Source: Luteibacter jiangsuensis (lineage in GTDB: Bacteria > Pseudomonadota > Gammaproteobacteria > Xanthomonadales > Rhodanobacteraceae). From it: DNA of 64,000 bases. Within the stretch, counting starts at the first letter, position 1. Each line of letters starts with the position of its first letter. The translations under genes were made by a program, and so were the position numbers. Of the stretch, positions 36,573 to 45,986 are shown in pieces. Where the stretch lies: contig NZ_JAUSSK010000001.1 of NCBI RefSeq assembly GCF_030812295.1, forward strand, positions 1,171,194 to 1,235,193, written 5' to 3'. The notes under the pieces are model-generated. The model saw nothing but the letters and a program-made list of their open reading frames with translations. It did no database searches and had not been told where the DNA came from.

Positions 36573-37280
36573 TCACACCGGCTTGTACGACCTTGCCCCG
36601 AAGATCGCGCTGCCGATGCGTACCTCGGTGCTGCCCTCGGCGATCGCGAGCGCGAAATCACCGCTCATGCCCATCGACAGGCGGTCGGCGGGATGGCCCG
36701 CGTCACGCGCCCTGTCACGGAGACGATACAGGGTACGAAAACAGGCCCTGACGACAGCGTCGTCCGGCGAGGCTTCAGCGAGCGTCATCAGCCCTCGTAG
36801 CCGCAGTGAAGGAAAGGCCTTCAACTCGTCGAGGAACCCGGGAAGGGCCTCCGGCACCAGCCCGAACTTGCTTTCTTCCCGCGAGGTCTTCACCTGGACC
36901 AGCACGTCGATGGCCCGGCCCTGCGCCTGCAGGGCCTTGTCCAGCGCCACGGCGAGGTCCAGCCGGTCCAGCGACTGCACCTCGGCGGCAAGCTTCGCCA
37001 CCGCCTTGGCCTTGTTGGTCTGCAGGTGGCCTATCACGACCCAGTCGAGCCGCTCGTCGGCCAGCCCGGCGGCCTTGGCCTGGATCTCCTGCACCTTGTT
37101 CTCGCCGAAACGGCGCAGGCCCAATCCCACCGCCTCGCGGATCACGTCCTCGCCGAAGGTCTTGCTGACCGGCAGCAGGGTCACCTCGGCCGGATCACGG
37201 CCAGCCTCGCGGCAAGCCGCGGCGATCGACCCACGCACCGCCGCGAGACGCGCGGCCAGCGTGCCGGCGCCGTCGCTCAT
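36573..37280 (-). CDS. yggS: YggS/PLPBP family PLP-homeostasis protein
   Basis: A 235-residue fold-type III PLP protein. The PLP lysine is in TLLPVSKTF, followed by RRFGENKVQEIQAKA, the WVVIGHLQTNKAK strand and the SMGMSGDFALAI phosphate loop. The family buffers pyridoxal phosphate levels and has no known catalysis. It overlaps the upstream M20 peptidase by four bases (ATGA). Confidence 0.92.
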   Translation of the reverse strand: MSDGAGTLAARLAAVRGSIAAACREAGRDPAEVTLLPVSKTFGEDVIREAVGLGLRRFGENKVQEIQAKAAGLADERLDWVVIGHLQTNKAKAVAKLAAEVQSLDRLDLAVALDKALQAQGRAIDVLVQVKTSREESKFGLVPEALPGFLDELKAFPSLRLRGLMTLAEASPDDAVVRACFRTLYRLRDRARDAGHPADRLSMGMSGDFALAIAEGSTEVRIGSAIFGARSYKPV

Positions 37281-38719
37281 GCCTTCGCCGCTTCCTGGAA
37301 GTGGCGCGCCACGACATCGGCCACGACCATGCTCACGCGCTTGCCCGTCGGAATGTGCAGGAACTCGTTCGGACCGTGGGCATTCGAGTGCGGACCCAGC
37401 ACGCCCGTGATGAGGAACTGGGCCTGCGGGAATTTCTCACCGAGCATGCCCATGAAGGGAATGCTGCCGCCTTCGCCCATGTAGGCCGCCGGCGCGCCGA
37501 AGTAGTGCTCCGAGGCCTTCGCGACGGTTTCTTCGAGCCAGGGCGACAGCGCCGGCGCGTTCCAGCCGCTGCCGTCCTTCTCGAGGTCGAAAGTGACCTT
37601 CGCACCGTACGGTGGGTCTTTTTCGAGCAATTGCTTGAGGAACTTGCCCGCCTCCGCCCCGGAGAGGGTCGGGGGCACGCGCAGGCTGAGCTTCACCGAG
37701 GTCTTCGGGCGAAGCACGTTGCCGGCGCTATCGAGCGCGGGCATGCCACCGACGCCGGTGACGGCGAGCTGGGGGCGCCACGTGCGGTTGAGCACGAGTT
37801 CGGCGAGGTCATCGGTTACCGGTTTCATGCCTTCGACAAAGGGGAACTTGTCGTACACCGCGGTACCGAGCACCTCGGCCGACCGGCGCGCCTGCTCGAA
37901 TCGCTGCGGAGGGATGTCGACGTAGAGTTCCGGCGGAACGATCGCGCCCGTCTGCGGATCCTCAAGGCGGCTGAGGATGTCACGGAGGATGCGGAAACTG
38001 GAAGGCACCACGCCCGATGCGTCGCCGGAATGGACGCCCTCCTCCAGCACTTGCACGGTCAGGTTGCCGCCCGTCATACCGCGCAGCGACGTGGTTAGCC
38101 AGAGCTGGTCGTAGTTGCCACAACCCGAGTCCAGGCAGACCACGAGGGCGGGATTGCCGATGCGGCCGGCCAGGTGGTCCACGTAGAACGGCAGATCGTA
38201 GCTGCCGGATTCCTCGCAGGCCTCGATGAGGATCACGCAACGCGCGTGCGGCACCCCCTGGTCGCGCAGCGCGAGCAGCGCCGCCAGCGATCCGAAGATG
38301 GCGTAGCCGTCGTCCGCGCCACCGCGCCCGTAGAGCTTGTCGCCCTTCAACACGGGTATCCACGGACCGAGGCCTTCGGACCACCCCGTCATCTCCGGCT
38401 GCTTGTCGAGATGGCCGTAGAGCACGACGGTTTCATCCGTGCCCTCGCCCTGCACGCCCTGTGCGGGCACGTCGATGAAGATGAGAGGCGTACGGCCTTC
38501 CAGGCGAACCACTTCCAGCGACGCACCCTCGAGCGCGGGCAGCTTGGAGCGCGCCCACGATTCCATCAGCGCTACCGCCTGGTCCATGTAACCGTGCTCC
38601 CGCCATTGCGTGTCGAACATGGGCGACTTGTTCGGGATACGGATGTACTCGACCAGCTGCGGGACGATTTCCGCGTCCCAGAGGCCACTGACGAAGGAAG
38701 AAATACGGGAGGTATCCAT
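37277..38719 (-). CDS. M20 family metallopeptidase
   Basis: A 480-residue cytoplasmic di-zinc peptidase. Metal ligands are visible in VVLYGHLDKQPEMTGW (His, Asp), RGGADDGYAIFG (bridging Asp), ACEESGSYDLPF (catalytic Glu pair) and a C-terminal HSNAHGPNEF. The layout and the dimerisation insert (GGNLTVQVLEEGVHSGDASG) fit CNDP-like dipeptidases acting on di- or tripeptides. The start at 38719 (MDTSRISSFVSG) was chosen by family fit. Translation is coupled to yggS. Confidence 0.9.
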   Translation of the reverse strand: MDTSRISSFVSGLWDAEIVPQLVEYIRIPNKSPMFDTQWREHGYMDQAVALMESWARSKLPALEGASLEVVRLEGRTPLIFIDVPAQGVQGEGTDETVVLYGHLDKQPEMTGWSEGLGPWIPVLKGDKLYGRGGADDGYAIFGSLAALLALRDQGVPHARCVILIEACEESGSYDLPFYVDHLAGRIGNPALVVCLDSGCGNYDQLWLTTSLRGMTGGNLTVQVLEEGVHSGDASGVVPSSFRILRDILSRLEDPQTGAIVPPELYVDIPPQRFEQARRSAEVLGTAVYDKFPFVEGMKPVTDDLAELVLNRTWRPQLAVTGVGGMPALDSAGNVLRPKTSVKLSLRVPPTLSGAEAGKFLKQLLEKDPPYGAKVTFDLEKDGSGWNAPALSPWLEETVAKASEHYFGAPAAYMGEGGSIPFMGMLGEKFPQAQFLITGVLGPHSNAHGPNEFLHIPTGKRVSMVVADVVARHFQEAAKA

Positions 38720-38912
38720 GCGGACCGGACTCGTTGGACAAAGGCCGATTGTAACAGCGACGACGGCGACGCCCCCGGCGATGTCGGCACAATGACGGCA
38801 CGTATCGCGGCGGCACCTCACCGGAATTTCATCTCCGCGCCAGTTCGCGTGAAGCGTGCCGCGACGCAGAGTGCCCCTGCGTCATCCGACGCTGCCCATG
38901 AGGAGAATCCAC

Positions 38913-39248
38913 GTGAACCATCATCTCGCCACCCTCGCGATCCTCGCATCGCTGCTGCTCGCCCCGCTGGCTATCGCCTCCTCGCCCGTGAACATCAACA
39001 CCGCCGACGCGCCGACCCTCGCGCAGTCGCTGGACGGTGTCGGCCTGGCCAAGGCCCAGGCGATCGTGGCCTGGCGCGAGGCGAACGGCGCCTTCGAATC
39101 GGCGGACCAGCTCGCCGAGGTGAAGGGCATCGGAGCGTCGCTGGTCGAGCGCAACCGCGATGCCATCCAGGTGGACGGTGCCAAGGCGGCCAGGAAAGCC
39201 AAGGCGGCCAGGCCGTCCAAGGCCAAGGCGGGTGCCGAGGAAGACTGA
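38913..39248 (+). CDS. ComEA-like helix-hairpin-helix exported protein
   Basis: A 111-residue protein with a signal peptide (LATLAILASLLLAPLAIASS), two helix-hairpin-helix motifs (VNINTADAPTLAQSLDGVG and QLAEVKGIGASLVERN) and a Lys/Ala-rich tail. It should bind DNA in the periplasm, as ComEA does during DNA uptake. The GTG at 38913 has an AGGAG ribosome site seven bases away; an ATG at 38898 lies inside that site. No other competence gene is nearby. Confidence 0.85.
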   Translation: MNHHLATLAILASLLLAPLAIASSPVNINTADAPTLAQSLDGVGLAKAQAIVAWREANGAFESADQLAEVKGIGASLVERNRDAIQVDGAKAARKAKAARPSKAKAGAEED

Positions 39249-39353
39249 GCCTCTCCCTCTAGCCACTACCGCCGCCGGCCGAACGCGCTACACTCGCGCC
39301 CCATGCCGGCGGCGCACTTGCGCTCCCGCCAGGAACAGGGGCTTGATGATCCA

Positions 39354-39815
39354 ATGATCCTGCCGCGTTACCGTATCGCCGATTCCGCCATTCCCGGCGC
39401 CGGCAAGGGTTTGTTCGTCGACGAATTCGTGGCCGCGGGGCGTGTCGTCACCGCCCCCGACCAGATCGACCGCACGCACGCCTGGGCCGAGATCGTGGCC
39501 TCGCCGAGTCTGTCCGCCGACCTGCACGCCGCCGCCCGCTGGTTCGAGGACCGCTACACCGTTTCGCCCGAGTGGCCGGACGAGTGTTACGTGAACCATA
39601 GCTTCGAGCCCACGGGCATCTGGCACCTGGGCTTCATCTTCGCTGCGAAAGACCTTTCACAAGGCACTGAAATCACTGTGGATTACCGCCACCTCCTATC
39701 CCCCGGACAGGATGAGAGCTTCCAAGATGCGGCCACTGGTGAGAAAATAACCGGCTTGTCCTGGCAGGAAAGCCTCGCGCTGAGCACTCACGCTCTGGCT
39801 CGACTGCTCGGCTGA
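39354..39815 (+). CDS. SET domain-containing protein
   Basis: A 153-residue protein consisting of a short SET domain: IPGAGKGLFVDEFVAAGRVV near the N-terminus, CYVNHSFEPTGIWHLGFIFA and GTEITVDYRHLL toward the end, the last two forming the pseudoknot that binds S-adenosylmethionine. SET proteins methylate lysines; the bacterial target is unknown. An in-frame ATG at 39303 directly follows a TACACT -10-like box (39289-39294) and would give a near-leaderless 170-residue form. Confidence 0.82.
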   Translation: MILPRYRIADSAIPGAGKGLFVDEFVAAGRVVTAPDQIDRTHAWAEIVASPSLSADLHAAARWFEDRYTVSPEWPDECYVNHSFEPTGIWHLGFIFAAKDLSQGTEITVDYRHLLSPGQDESFQDAATGEKITGLSWQESLALSTHALARLLG

Positions 39816-39830
39816 CACTTGGTCACTTCG

Positions 39831-40373
39831 ATGGCAATAGCTGACATTCCCGTTCTGGAAACGCCGCGCCTGCGGCTCACCGCCCTTACCGAACGCCATT
39901 TCGACGACTATGCGGCCATGCTCGCGGACGCCGAAAGCACGCGCTGGATCGGTGACGGGCAGCCACTCGACCGGATGAACGCGTGGCGCTCGATGGCCAT
40001 GCTGCTGGGCCATTGGGCCTTGCGCGGTTGTGGCATGTGGGCGATCGAACTGAAGGACACCGGCGAATTCATCGGCCGCGCGGGCCTGATGAAACCCGAA
40101 GGCTGGCCCGACCTCGAGTTGGGCTGGATGCTCAAGCCAGAGCACCGACATCACGGCTACGCCACCGAAGCCGGTGAAGCCATCCTCGATTTCGCCTGGA
40201 AGCAGATGCACGCCCAGCGTGTGATCAGCCTCGTGCGCATTGGCAACGAAGCCTCCGACCACGTCGCCGAACGCCTGGGCGGCGAGCACATCGACAACAT
40301 CGATTTCCTCGGCGGCGCGACGCACCTGTTCGCGTACTACCCACCGCACCGCGAAGTACGCCGCGCCGGCTGA
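39831..40373 (+). CDS. RimJ/RimL-type GNAT acetyltransferase
   Basis: A 180-residue protein starting with the RimJ/L-like ETPRLRLTALTERHFDDYAA. Further on are GRAGLMKPEGWPDLELGWML and the acetyl-CoA loop PEHRHHGYATEAGEAI. Members acetylate protein N-termini or small molecules; the acceptor is unknown. It begins 15 bp after the SET-domain gene on the same strand. Confidence 0.86.
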   Translation: MAIADIPVLETPRLRLTALTERHFDDYAAMLADAESTRWIGDGQPLDRMNAWRSMAMLLGHWALRGCGMWAIELKDTGEFIGRAGLMKPEGWPDLELGWMLKPEHRHHGYATEAGEAILDFAWKQMHAQRVISLVRIGNEASDHVAERLGGEHIDNIDFLGGATHLFAYYPPHREVRRAG

Positions 40374-40380
40374 AGCGCCC

Positions 40381-41292
40381 TTACAACGCCGGCGCGAAAT
40401 CCGTGCGGCGGCGGCGATGCGGATTGACCGCCACCAACCCGGCGAGCGCCAGCAGGCGCGACGTGCGCATCCATGCCACGACGGCCACGCCGAGCTGGAC
40501 GATCAGAACGCCTGCCAGAAGCCCGCTGCCCGCACCGGTGGTATGTCCTCGCCAGGCGGCGATAAGCACCGCGAGGACGCCCCCCACCAAGGTGACCGCC
40601 AGGTAGACGAATACGCTCGCAAAGGGGCGGCGGACGAACTGCATGAATCCCCTGCCCAGTGCGCGGAAGGCCGAACGCAGGCCGACGTCGGCGATGAATT
40701 GTGCGCGAGCGGATTCGACGATCACCTGCGCGACCACGAAAAACAGCAAGCCGACCGCCAACGCACCATGCTGATACAGGTCGGCGGTCGAGGGCAGGAA
40801 CGCGGCGTCGACCTTGCGCTCCGCGAACGTGGACGCAGCATGCGTCACCAAGGCGAACACACCATACGGGACCAGGGACAGGATCATCAGGCGAAGCATG
40901 CGCCCGTATTCCATCGCCCCGCCCTGAAGCAGGCCGCCAAAACCGAGCGCCCGGTTCGCGCGGCCACCAGCCACCGCCATGCCGGTAAGGAATGGCGATA
41001 CCGCCAGCGTCAGCAGGACCCCTGCCACGAAGGCCATGCCTGTCCATCCATTGGCATCGCGCAGGGCGGAGAAGACATCGGAGAACATCAGTCCGTCGAA
41101 GTGCGCCGCCCACGTGTCGGCATGCACCGAATACCCGAGCAGACGATCGAGCACCTTCCACAACGGCAAGGCGACCACCATGGTCGGCAGCAAGGTGATC
41201 AGTATCCACAACAGCACCAGCCGCCATTGCAGGCCGCCGAGGGCGCCATGGCCGAGGGCCGCGATGGCCGAGCGTTTCTGACGGTCGTTCAT
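40381..41292 (-). CDS. Integral membrane protein, unknown function
   Basis: A 303-residue protein with six or so hydrophobic helices. A few polar loops carry Arg/Lys clusters, and the C-terminal end is RRRRTDF-rich. I do not recognise the family. Its start overlaps the stop of the M1 peptidase gene (ATGA), so the two are probably made together; a role in handling peptides or membrane anchoring of that peptidase is only a guess. Confidence 0.7.
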   Translation of the reverse strand: MNDRQKRSAIAALGHGALGGLQWRLVLLWILITLLPTMVVALPLWKVLDRLLGYSVHADTWAAHFDGLMFSDVFSALRDANGWTGMAFVAGVLLTLAVSPFLTGMAVAGGRANRALGFGGLLQGGAMEYGRMLRLMILSLVPYGVFALVTHAASTFAERKVDAAFLPSTADLYQHGALAVGLLFFVVAQVIVESARAQFIADVGLRSAFRALGRGFMQFVRRPFASVFVYLAVTLVGGVLAVLIAAWRGHTTGAGSGLLAGVLIVQLGVAVVAWMRTSRLLALAGLVAVNPHRRRRTDFAPAL

Positions 41293-43541
41293 AACGTCAC
41301 CAGGAAGGCGTAAAGGCCCTGCAGCAGAGCCGCGAAATCGGCGCCCCAACGATGCGACGCGGCGTGGTTGGCGTCCACGGTACGGCTGTCGTCGAGCTTG
41401 TTCGCGTCCAGGTAGATCTTCCTGTCCGGATCAAGTTCGGCCGACGTGCCCTTCACCGGCTTGGTGAAGACGAAGCGGGCCCAGCGGCGATCGTCGTCCC
41501 AGTGGACGGCCTCCACCGATCCGTCCGCGAACGACACCTTGAGTGTTTGCGGAACGCGCGCGCCATCCCGCCACACCGTTACCGTCGTCTTCCACGGAAA
41601 GGGACCGGTACCATCAGCCGCATCGGGATGCGCGTCCTTCCATGCCTCACGCTGTTTCGACACTGCCTCGTCATTCTGCTCGGACGACAGTTCGACACGA
41701 TGGCCATTCTTGATCGTGGTTCCCGCGAGCGGCAGCACTTCCTCGCTGACGATCTCTTTCACGCGGTCGTCGATACGCGCGGTGCCATAGACGTATTGGT
41801 CGAATACCTGTGCCACGACGTCGGGTTTTCCCGAAGCGTCGGCGATCGAAGCCTGGAGGTCGGCGATCGACGGATGACGGAAGTGCCATGTCGCGTAGTA
41901 CTGGCGATACGCCTTCTCCGTCACGTCCTTGCCGAGGCGTTCCTCCAGATCGTGCATGGCCGTCGCGGTGCGCGAGTAGACCGTGCCGTAGTCGGCGCTG
42001 GACAGGCGGTCCCACGCGTTCTGCCCGAGCGGGTCGGAGGGACGCGGCAGCAAGGCGAACATCCGCTCGAGCGCGAACACGTCCATCGGCGCTTCCACGC
42101 CGAAGAACTGCCACAGCGGCTTGGTCAGGTACACCCGCTGCTTGCGTTCGCGCAGCATGCGGTCGTCCCAGTATTCGTTGAGGCCTTCATCCAGCATCGG
42201 CTCTTCGAATTCGTTCGAGGCGAGCAAGCCGTAGAAATAGCCATGGCCGAACTCGTGGATGGTCACGAAGTCGAGGATGTATTCGTCGAGCGTCTTCGGC
42301 TTCACCTCGGTGAAGCTGTCCGCGGTGAAGAACGTGGGGTATTCCATGCCACCCGCTTCGGATGCGTTGAACGGCGGCACCACGGCGGTCACCGTCTTGT
42401 AGGGATAAGGGCCCAGCGTCGACGAGAAGTAGCCGAGCGAATCGATGGTTGCCTTCAAGACGGGTTTCGCGCTCGCCTCGTACTCGGGTGGATAGACCAC
42501 CTTCACCTTCACGGGCGGACTGCCCGGACCGGTGTATTCGCCCTCCAGCGTCTTGTAGCCGGGCGCGGCCATCCAGGCGAAGTCGTGCACGTCGGCCTGG
42601 GCGAAATGCCAGGTCAGTTCGTTGCCTTCGGGAGTGGGATCGCCCTGCTGCTCGCCGACGGCCGCCACCACGTAATCCCGGGGAACGGTCATACGAACAT
42701 CGTATTCGCCGAAGTCGGCATAGAACTCGCTGTTGAAATGGAATTCGTGCACGTTCCAGCGCGGCTCGGTGGCACCTCGTTCACCAGGCAGTTCCAGTAC
42801 GCCGATCTTGGGAAACCACTGGCCGACGAGGTGGAACTTGCCGACGTAGCCGGTGCGCTCGATCACGCGTGGCAACTGGCTGTGGAAGTTCATGTCCAGC
42901 GTGACGCTTCCGCCCGCCGGCACCGGCCGTGCCAGGTCGACGCGAACCACGGTATGGTCGGTATCGGGGCCGCCATCCGGATGGACGTAGCGCCACTTCA
43001 ACGCCGCACCATCCTGTTCCACATTGCCCAGGTCGATATAACCCCACTCGCCTTTTTTCACCTCGGCGACACCACGCGAGCCGCCGTGGGCGGCAAGTAC
43101 ACGCCGTTCTGTAAAAAAGGTACTCCCCTCGCCTTCGAAGGCGTTGAGATAGAGGTGCAGGAACACTGAGCCGACCGGCCGGTCACTCCGATTGCGCCAG
43201 GTCAGCTGCTGCTGGCCGTCCACGGTGTGTTTCGCGGGATCGAGGCGGGCCTGGATTCGGTAGGACACCACGCGGTCGGACAGCGTCGCTTCACTGCCAG
43301 TGCGCGGCCCGCCCCATGCGGTCGGCGCGCTGGGCGTGCGCACGGAAGCGGCGTGTGCCGAGGCAAAAGGAATCTCGGCCGGCTCGATCGCCACGGCAGC
43401 CGGTGCGGCGACGGTGGACCCGGCGGCGGGGACCGGCGTGGCAGGCCGGGCTTGCGCAGGCTCCTGCGCCCATGCGCCTTGAGCGCACGCGAGTGCGCCG
43501 AGCACGACGTAACGAACGACTCTGGCTGCCTGGCGGCGCAT
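41289..43541 (-). CDS. M1 family metallopeptidase (exported)
   Basis: A 750-residue protein with a signal peptide (VVRYVVLGALACAQGAWAQ) and an Ala/Pro-rich spacer before the catalytic region. The gluzincin motif is HEFGH near residue 428, with the third ligand Glu 18 residues later in EPMLDEGLNEYWDD. The exopeptidase strand GGMEYP is just upstream. M1 enzymes remove N-terminal amino acids. The start at 43541 has an AGGGGAGGG ribosome site. Confidence 0.9.
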   Translation of the reverse strand: MRRQAARVVRYVVLGALACAQGAWAQEPAQARPATPVPAAGSTVAAPAAVAIEPAEIPFASAHAASVRTPSAPTAWGGPRTGSEATLSDRVVSYRIQARLDPAKHTVDGQQQLTWRNRSDRPVGSVFLHLYLNAFEGEGSTFFTERRVLAAHGGSRGVAEVKKGEWGYIDLGNVEQDGAALKWRYVHPDGGPDTDHTVVRVDLARPVPAGGSVTLDMNFHSQLPRVIERTGYVGKFHLVGQWFPKIGVLELPGERGATEPRWNVHEFHFNSEFYADFGEYDVRMTVPRDYVVAAVGEQQGDPTPEGNELTWHFAQADVHDFAWMAAPGYKTLEGEYTGPGSPPVKVKVVYPPEYEASAKPVLKATIDSLGYFSSTLGPYPYKTVTAVVPPFNASEAGGMEYPTFFTADSFTEVKPKTLDEYILDFVTIHEFGHGYFYGLLASNEFEEPMLDEGLNEYWDDRMLRERKQRVYLTKPLWQFFGVEAPMDVFALERMFALLPRPSDPLGQNAWDRLSSADYGTVYSRTATAMHDLEERLGKDVTEKAYRQYYATWHFRHPSIADLQASIADASGKPDVVAQVFDQYVYGTARIDDRVKEIVSEEVLPLAGTTIKNGHRVELSSEQNDEAVSKQREAWKDAHPDAADGTGPFPWKTTVTVWRDGARVPQTLKVSFADGSVEAVHWDDDRRWARFVFTKPVKGTSAELDPDRKIYLDANKLDDSRTVDANHAASHRWGADFAALLQGLYAFLVTL

Positions 43542-43615
43542 CGATCGACCCTCCCCTTGAAGCCGATGAGATTGCGGGCTATGACGTGGGCCGGATATAG
43601 GCCAGAGGTCACGGT

Positions 43616-44476
43616 TCAGCCAGGAAACGAGCGCTCGCGCATCCACTTGGTGAGGATCCACTTCTCGCCGCGGACCACGGGCGCCCCGCCATGCAACGAC
43701 AACGGATCGAGCGACCCGTCCGGCGCCGTGTACTCGAAATACAGGGCCTGACCCTTGCGCGGTACATAGCTGAAATCGATCCGGGGGAAGACGGTTTCGC
43801 CACCGGCCTCGACATCGTTGAGGTACATGATCAGGGTCGATACGCGCTGGCCGCCGTTCTTCAGGTGCGACTGGCTGCCCGGATCGTCCGGCGGAAAGAA
43901 ATCGAAATGGGGCACGTATTGGGCGCCGACGCCGTAACGCATGGCCTGCAGGCCCTCCCCGTGATCCTCGGTCATCCGCATGATCGCGGCGGCGCGCGCA
44001 TCGACGCGAGCGATCAGTTCGTTCTCCGAACGCCCGAAGTTGGCACCTTCACTCGTCCGGATGTCCTGTACGACGCCGATGCCCGTGCCCGGGCTGACCA
44101 CCTCCGAGCGAGCCAGGCGCGTGGTGGCCAGGCTGCGCAGCTGGTCGCATTCGACCGGGTCCAGCACGCCGTCGAGCACGGCGATCGTCGGACGGGACAC
44201 CCGCACGAGCACGCGTACGCCGCGATCGCCCACATAGAGAACATGGCCATCTTCAAGGCGGCTGCTGAACGTGGCGGGCTCTGGCGCCTGCGCCGGTTGC
44301 CGCGGGGCGATGCCGCCGAACAGGGCCTCGGCGATCGCATCGCGTGCCGCCCATTCGTCGAAGCGATTTTGTTTCATGATCCCGAGGACGTCGGCGGGAG
44401 CGTGGCCGGCGGCAAGCGACTCGCCGATCCATCGGTGCCAATCGGGGGTGATCTTCGTGTGCAGGCGAGCTTCCAT
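43616..44476 (-). CDS. 2-oxoglutarate/Fe(II) oxygenase, prolyl-4-hydroxylase-like
   Basis: A 286-residue protein whose C-terminal half is a P4H-type double-stranded beta-helix. Iron ligands are His and Asp in VPHFDFFPPDD and His in LSLHGGAPVVRGEKW; the Lys in GEKWILTKWMRE binds 2-oxoglutarate. The N-terminal part (about 90 residues) has ADVLGIMKQNRFDEWAARDA, a helical segment of unknown role. The substrate (protein proline or a free amino acid) is unknown. Confidence 0.88.
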   Translation of the reverse strand: MEARLHTKITPDWHRWIGESLAAGHAPADVLGIMKQNRFDEWAARDAIAEALFGGIAPRQPAQAPEPATFSSRLEDGHVLYVGDRGVRVLVRVSRPTIAVLDGVLDPVECDQLRSLATTRLARSEVVSPGTGIGVVQDIRTSEGANFGRSENELIARVDARAAAIMRMTEDHGEGLQAMRYGVGAQYVPHFDFFPPDDPGSQSHLKNGGQRVSTLIMYLNDVEAGGETVFPRIDFSYVPRKGQALYFEYTAPDGSLDPLSLHGGAPVVRGEKWILTKWMRERSFPG

Positions 44477-44613
44477 GGCATGGCCTCCTTACGTCGGTGG
44501 AATTCCGTTTCTCGTCTCGCCCATCCTATGCCAGTCCAACGTCTACGGGTACCCCATGTCCCATCGACCCGGTGTTCGGTCGACGCCCCCATGGCGCACG
44601 GTGACGAGCGGAG

Positions 44614-44865
44614 CTATACGCCGTCATGGGCGTTCAGCCAGGCCAGCTTCCTCGTCTTCGGCAGGCGCTTCACCTCGTACTCGGCCTTCGACGCCGCCGA
44701 ACGGTCGGCGAAGGGGCGAAAGCCCAGCAGCCGTACCGGCGGATTGGCCCGCGTGTAACGCGCTCCCTTGCCCGCGACGTGGGCGGCATAGCGCGCGTCG
44801 AGGTCGTTGGTGATCCCCGCATACCACGCTCCGTTCCGGCATTCGATCAAATAGACGCACCACAT
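44614..44865 (-). CDS. GIY-YIG family small nuclease
   Basis: An 83-residue single-domain protein: VYLIECRNGAWYAGITND is the GIY-YIG-type strand pair, with ARYAAHVAGKGARYTRANPP and AEYEVKRLPKTRKLAW following, as in UPF0213/YhbQ-like proteins. It probably binds or cuts DNA structures; the cell role of the group is unknown. It is divergent from the aminotransferase gene. Confidence 0.88.
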   Translation of the reverse strand: MWCVYLIECRNGAWYAGITNDLDARYAAHVAGKGARYTRANPPVRLLGFRPFADRSAASKAEYEVKRLPKTRKLAWLNAHDGV

Positions 44866-44899
44866 GGAAGCGAAGCCTAGCAGCCCTGGCGGGCACCCC

Positions 44900-44905
44900 T
44901 ACAAT
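44900..44905 (+). promoter_or_regulatory. Candidate -10 box for a near-leaderless transcript
   Basis: TACAAT ends six bases before the aminotransferase ATG at 44912. If it is a real -10 box the mRNA would start at or next to the start codon. No Shine-Dalgarno sequence is visible. Confidence 0.4.
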
Positions 44906-44911
44906 GCGGCC

Positions 44912-45982
44912 ATGGAACCCAGCTACAACCTGGCGGTGAACCTCCCCCTTCGCGGAAGCGTCGTCACCCGCCTTCGCGCCGCGCTAGCCACCACGCCGGT
45001 GGATGTCGAGTCGCTCGCCTATCCCGATCCCGCCGGCGCCCTGTGGATCAGGAAGGCGATCGCAGGCTGGCTGGAGCGCGTGGGAGGGCACGGTCCGGTC
45101 GATCCCGAGCTCATCGCCTTGACGATCGGCGCGCGGCACGCGCTCGCCCTCGCGCTGGCCGCGTCCACCGCCGGACGACATCCTGCCGTGCTCGTCGAGG
45201 AGCACACGTACCACGGCGTCCGTCGCATGGCGAAGCACCTCGGCACGCGTTGCGTCGACGTGGCGATGGACCGGCATGGCATGAGGCCCGATGCCTTGAT
45301 GCAGGCGGCCACGCGATCGCGCGCCCGGGCCCTGTATGTCCAACCCACGTTGCAGAACCCAACGACGGCGACCATGCCGCTGGAACGGCGCCTGGACATC
45401 GCGGAGGTCGCGGAGCGCCTCGGCCTGACCATCGTCGAGGGCGACGTCTACTCACCACTGCATCGGCCGGTGCGCGAAGGCCTGCCGCCACTTGCCCGAC
45501 TCGCTCCCCACCGAACCGTGCACTGCGGTGGCATCGGCAAGATCGTCGGACCGGGTCTGCGGGTCGGCTGGATGGTGCACGCCGACGCGACGATGCAGGC
45601 GGTTACATCGGCCAGGATCCAGCTCGAGCAGGATGGCCTGCCCGCGCTTGCGTCATCCATCGTCGCCCGCTGGATGGATGACGGCACGGCGGAGGCGCTA
45701 CTCGACGAACTGACCGACGCCATGGCGTCACGCGCCGGGATGGCGCGGCGGATCATCGGCGAACACCTGGTCACATCCGGAACCGGCCTGCACGCGTGGC
45801 TTCCGCTGCCGGACGCGCCCGCCATGGAGAAACGCCTCCTCGCACGCGGCGTCCACGTCGCCGCGTCGAAGCACTTCGTCGGCACGGGGCGGCAGGCTGC
45901 CGGCATCCGCCTTGCCATGGGTGCCGAGGAAGATCCTGACCGGCTCGAAGAAGCATTGCGGATCGTCGCCGCCGAGCGCTGA
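44912..45982 (+). CDS. MocR-type aminotransferase domain without DNA-binding part
   Basis: A 356-residue fold-type I PLP enzyme resembling the aminotransferase half of MocR/PdxR regulators. Seen: PAGALWIRKAIAGWL, VEEHTYHGVRR, QPTLQNPTTATMP, EGDVYSPL (Asp178, Tyr180) and the PLP lysine K210 in CGGIGKIVGPGLRVGWM. The N-terminal winged-helix domain of MocR proteins is absent and the upstream sequence does not encode one. It may be a true transaminase or a regulator remnant. A TACAAT box sits immediately before the start. Confidence 0.82.
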   Translation: MEPSYNLAVNLPLRGSVVTRLRAALATTPVDVESLAYPDPAGALWIRKAIAGWLERVGGHGPVDPELIALTIGARHALALALAASTAGRHPAVLVEEHTYHGVRRMAKHLGTRCVDVAMDRHGMRPDALMQAATRSRARALYVQPTLQNPTTATMPLERRLDIAEVAERLGLTIVEGDVYSPLHRPVREGLPPLARLAPHRTVHCGGIGKIVGPGLRVGWMVHADATMQAVTSARIQLEQDGLPALASSIVARWMDDGTAEALLDELTDAMASRAGMARRIIGEHLVTSGTGLHAWLPLPDAPAMEKRLLARGVHVAASKHFVGTGRQAAGIRLAMGAEEDPDRLEEALRIVAAER

Positions 45983-45986
45983 AGGG

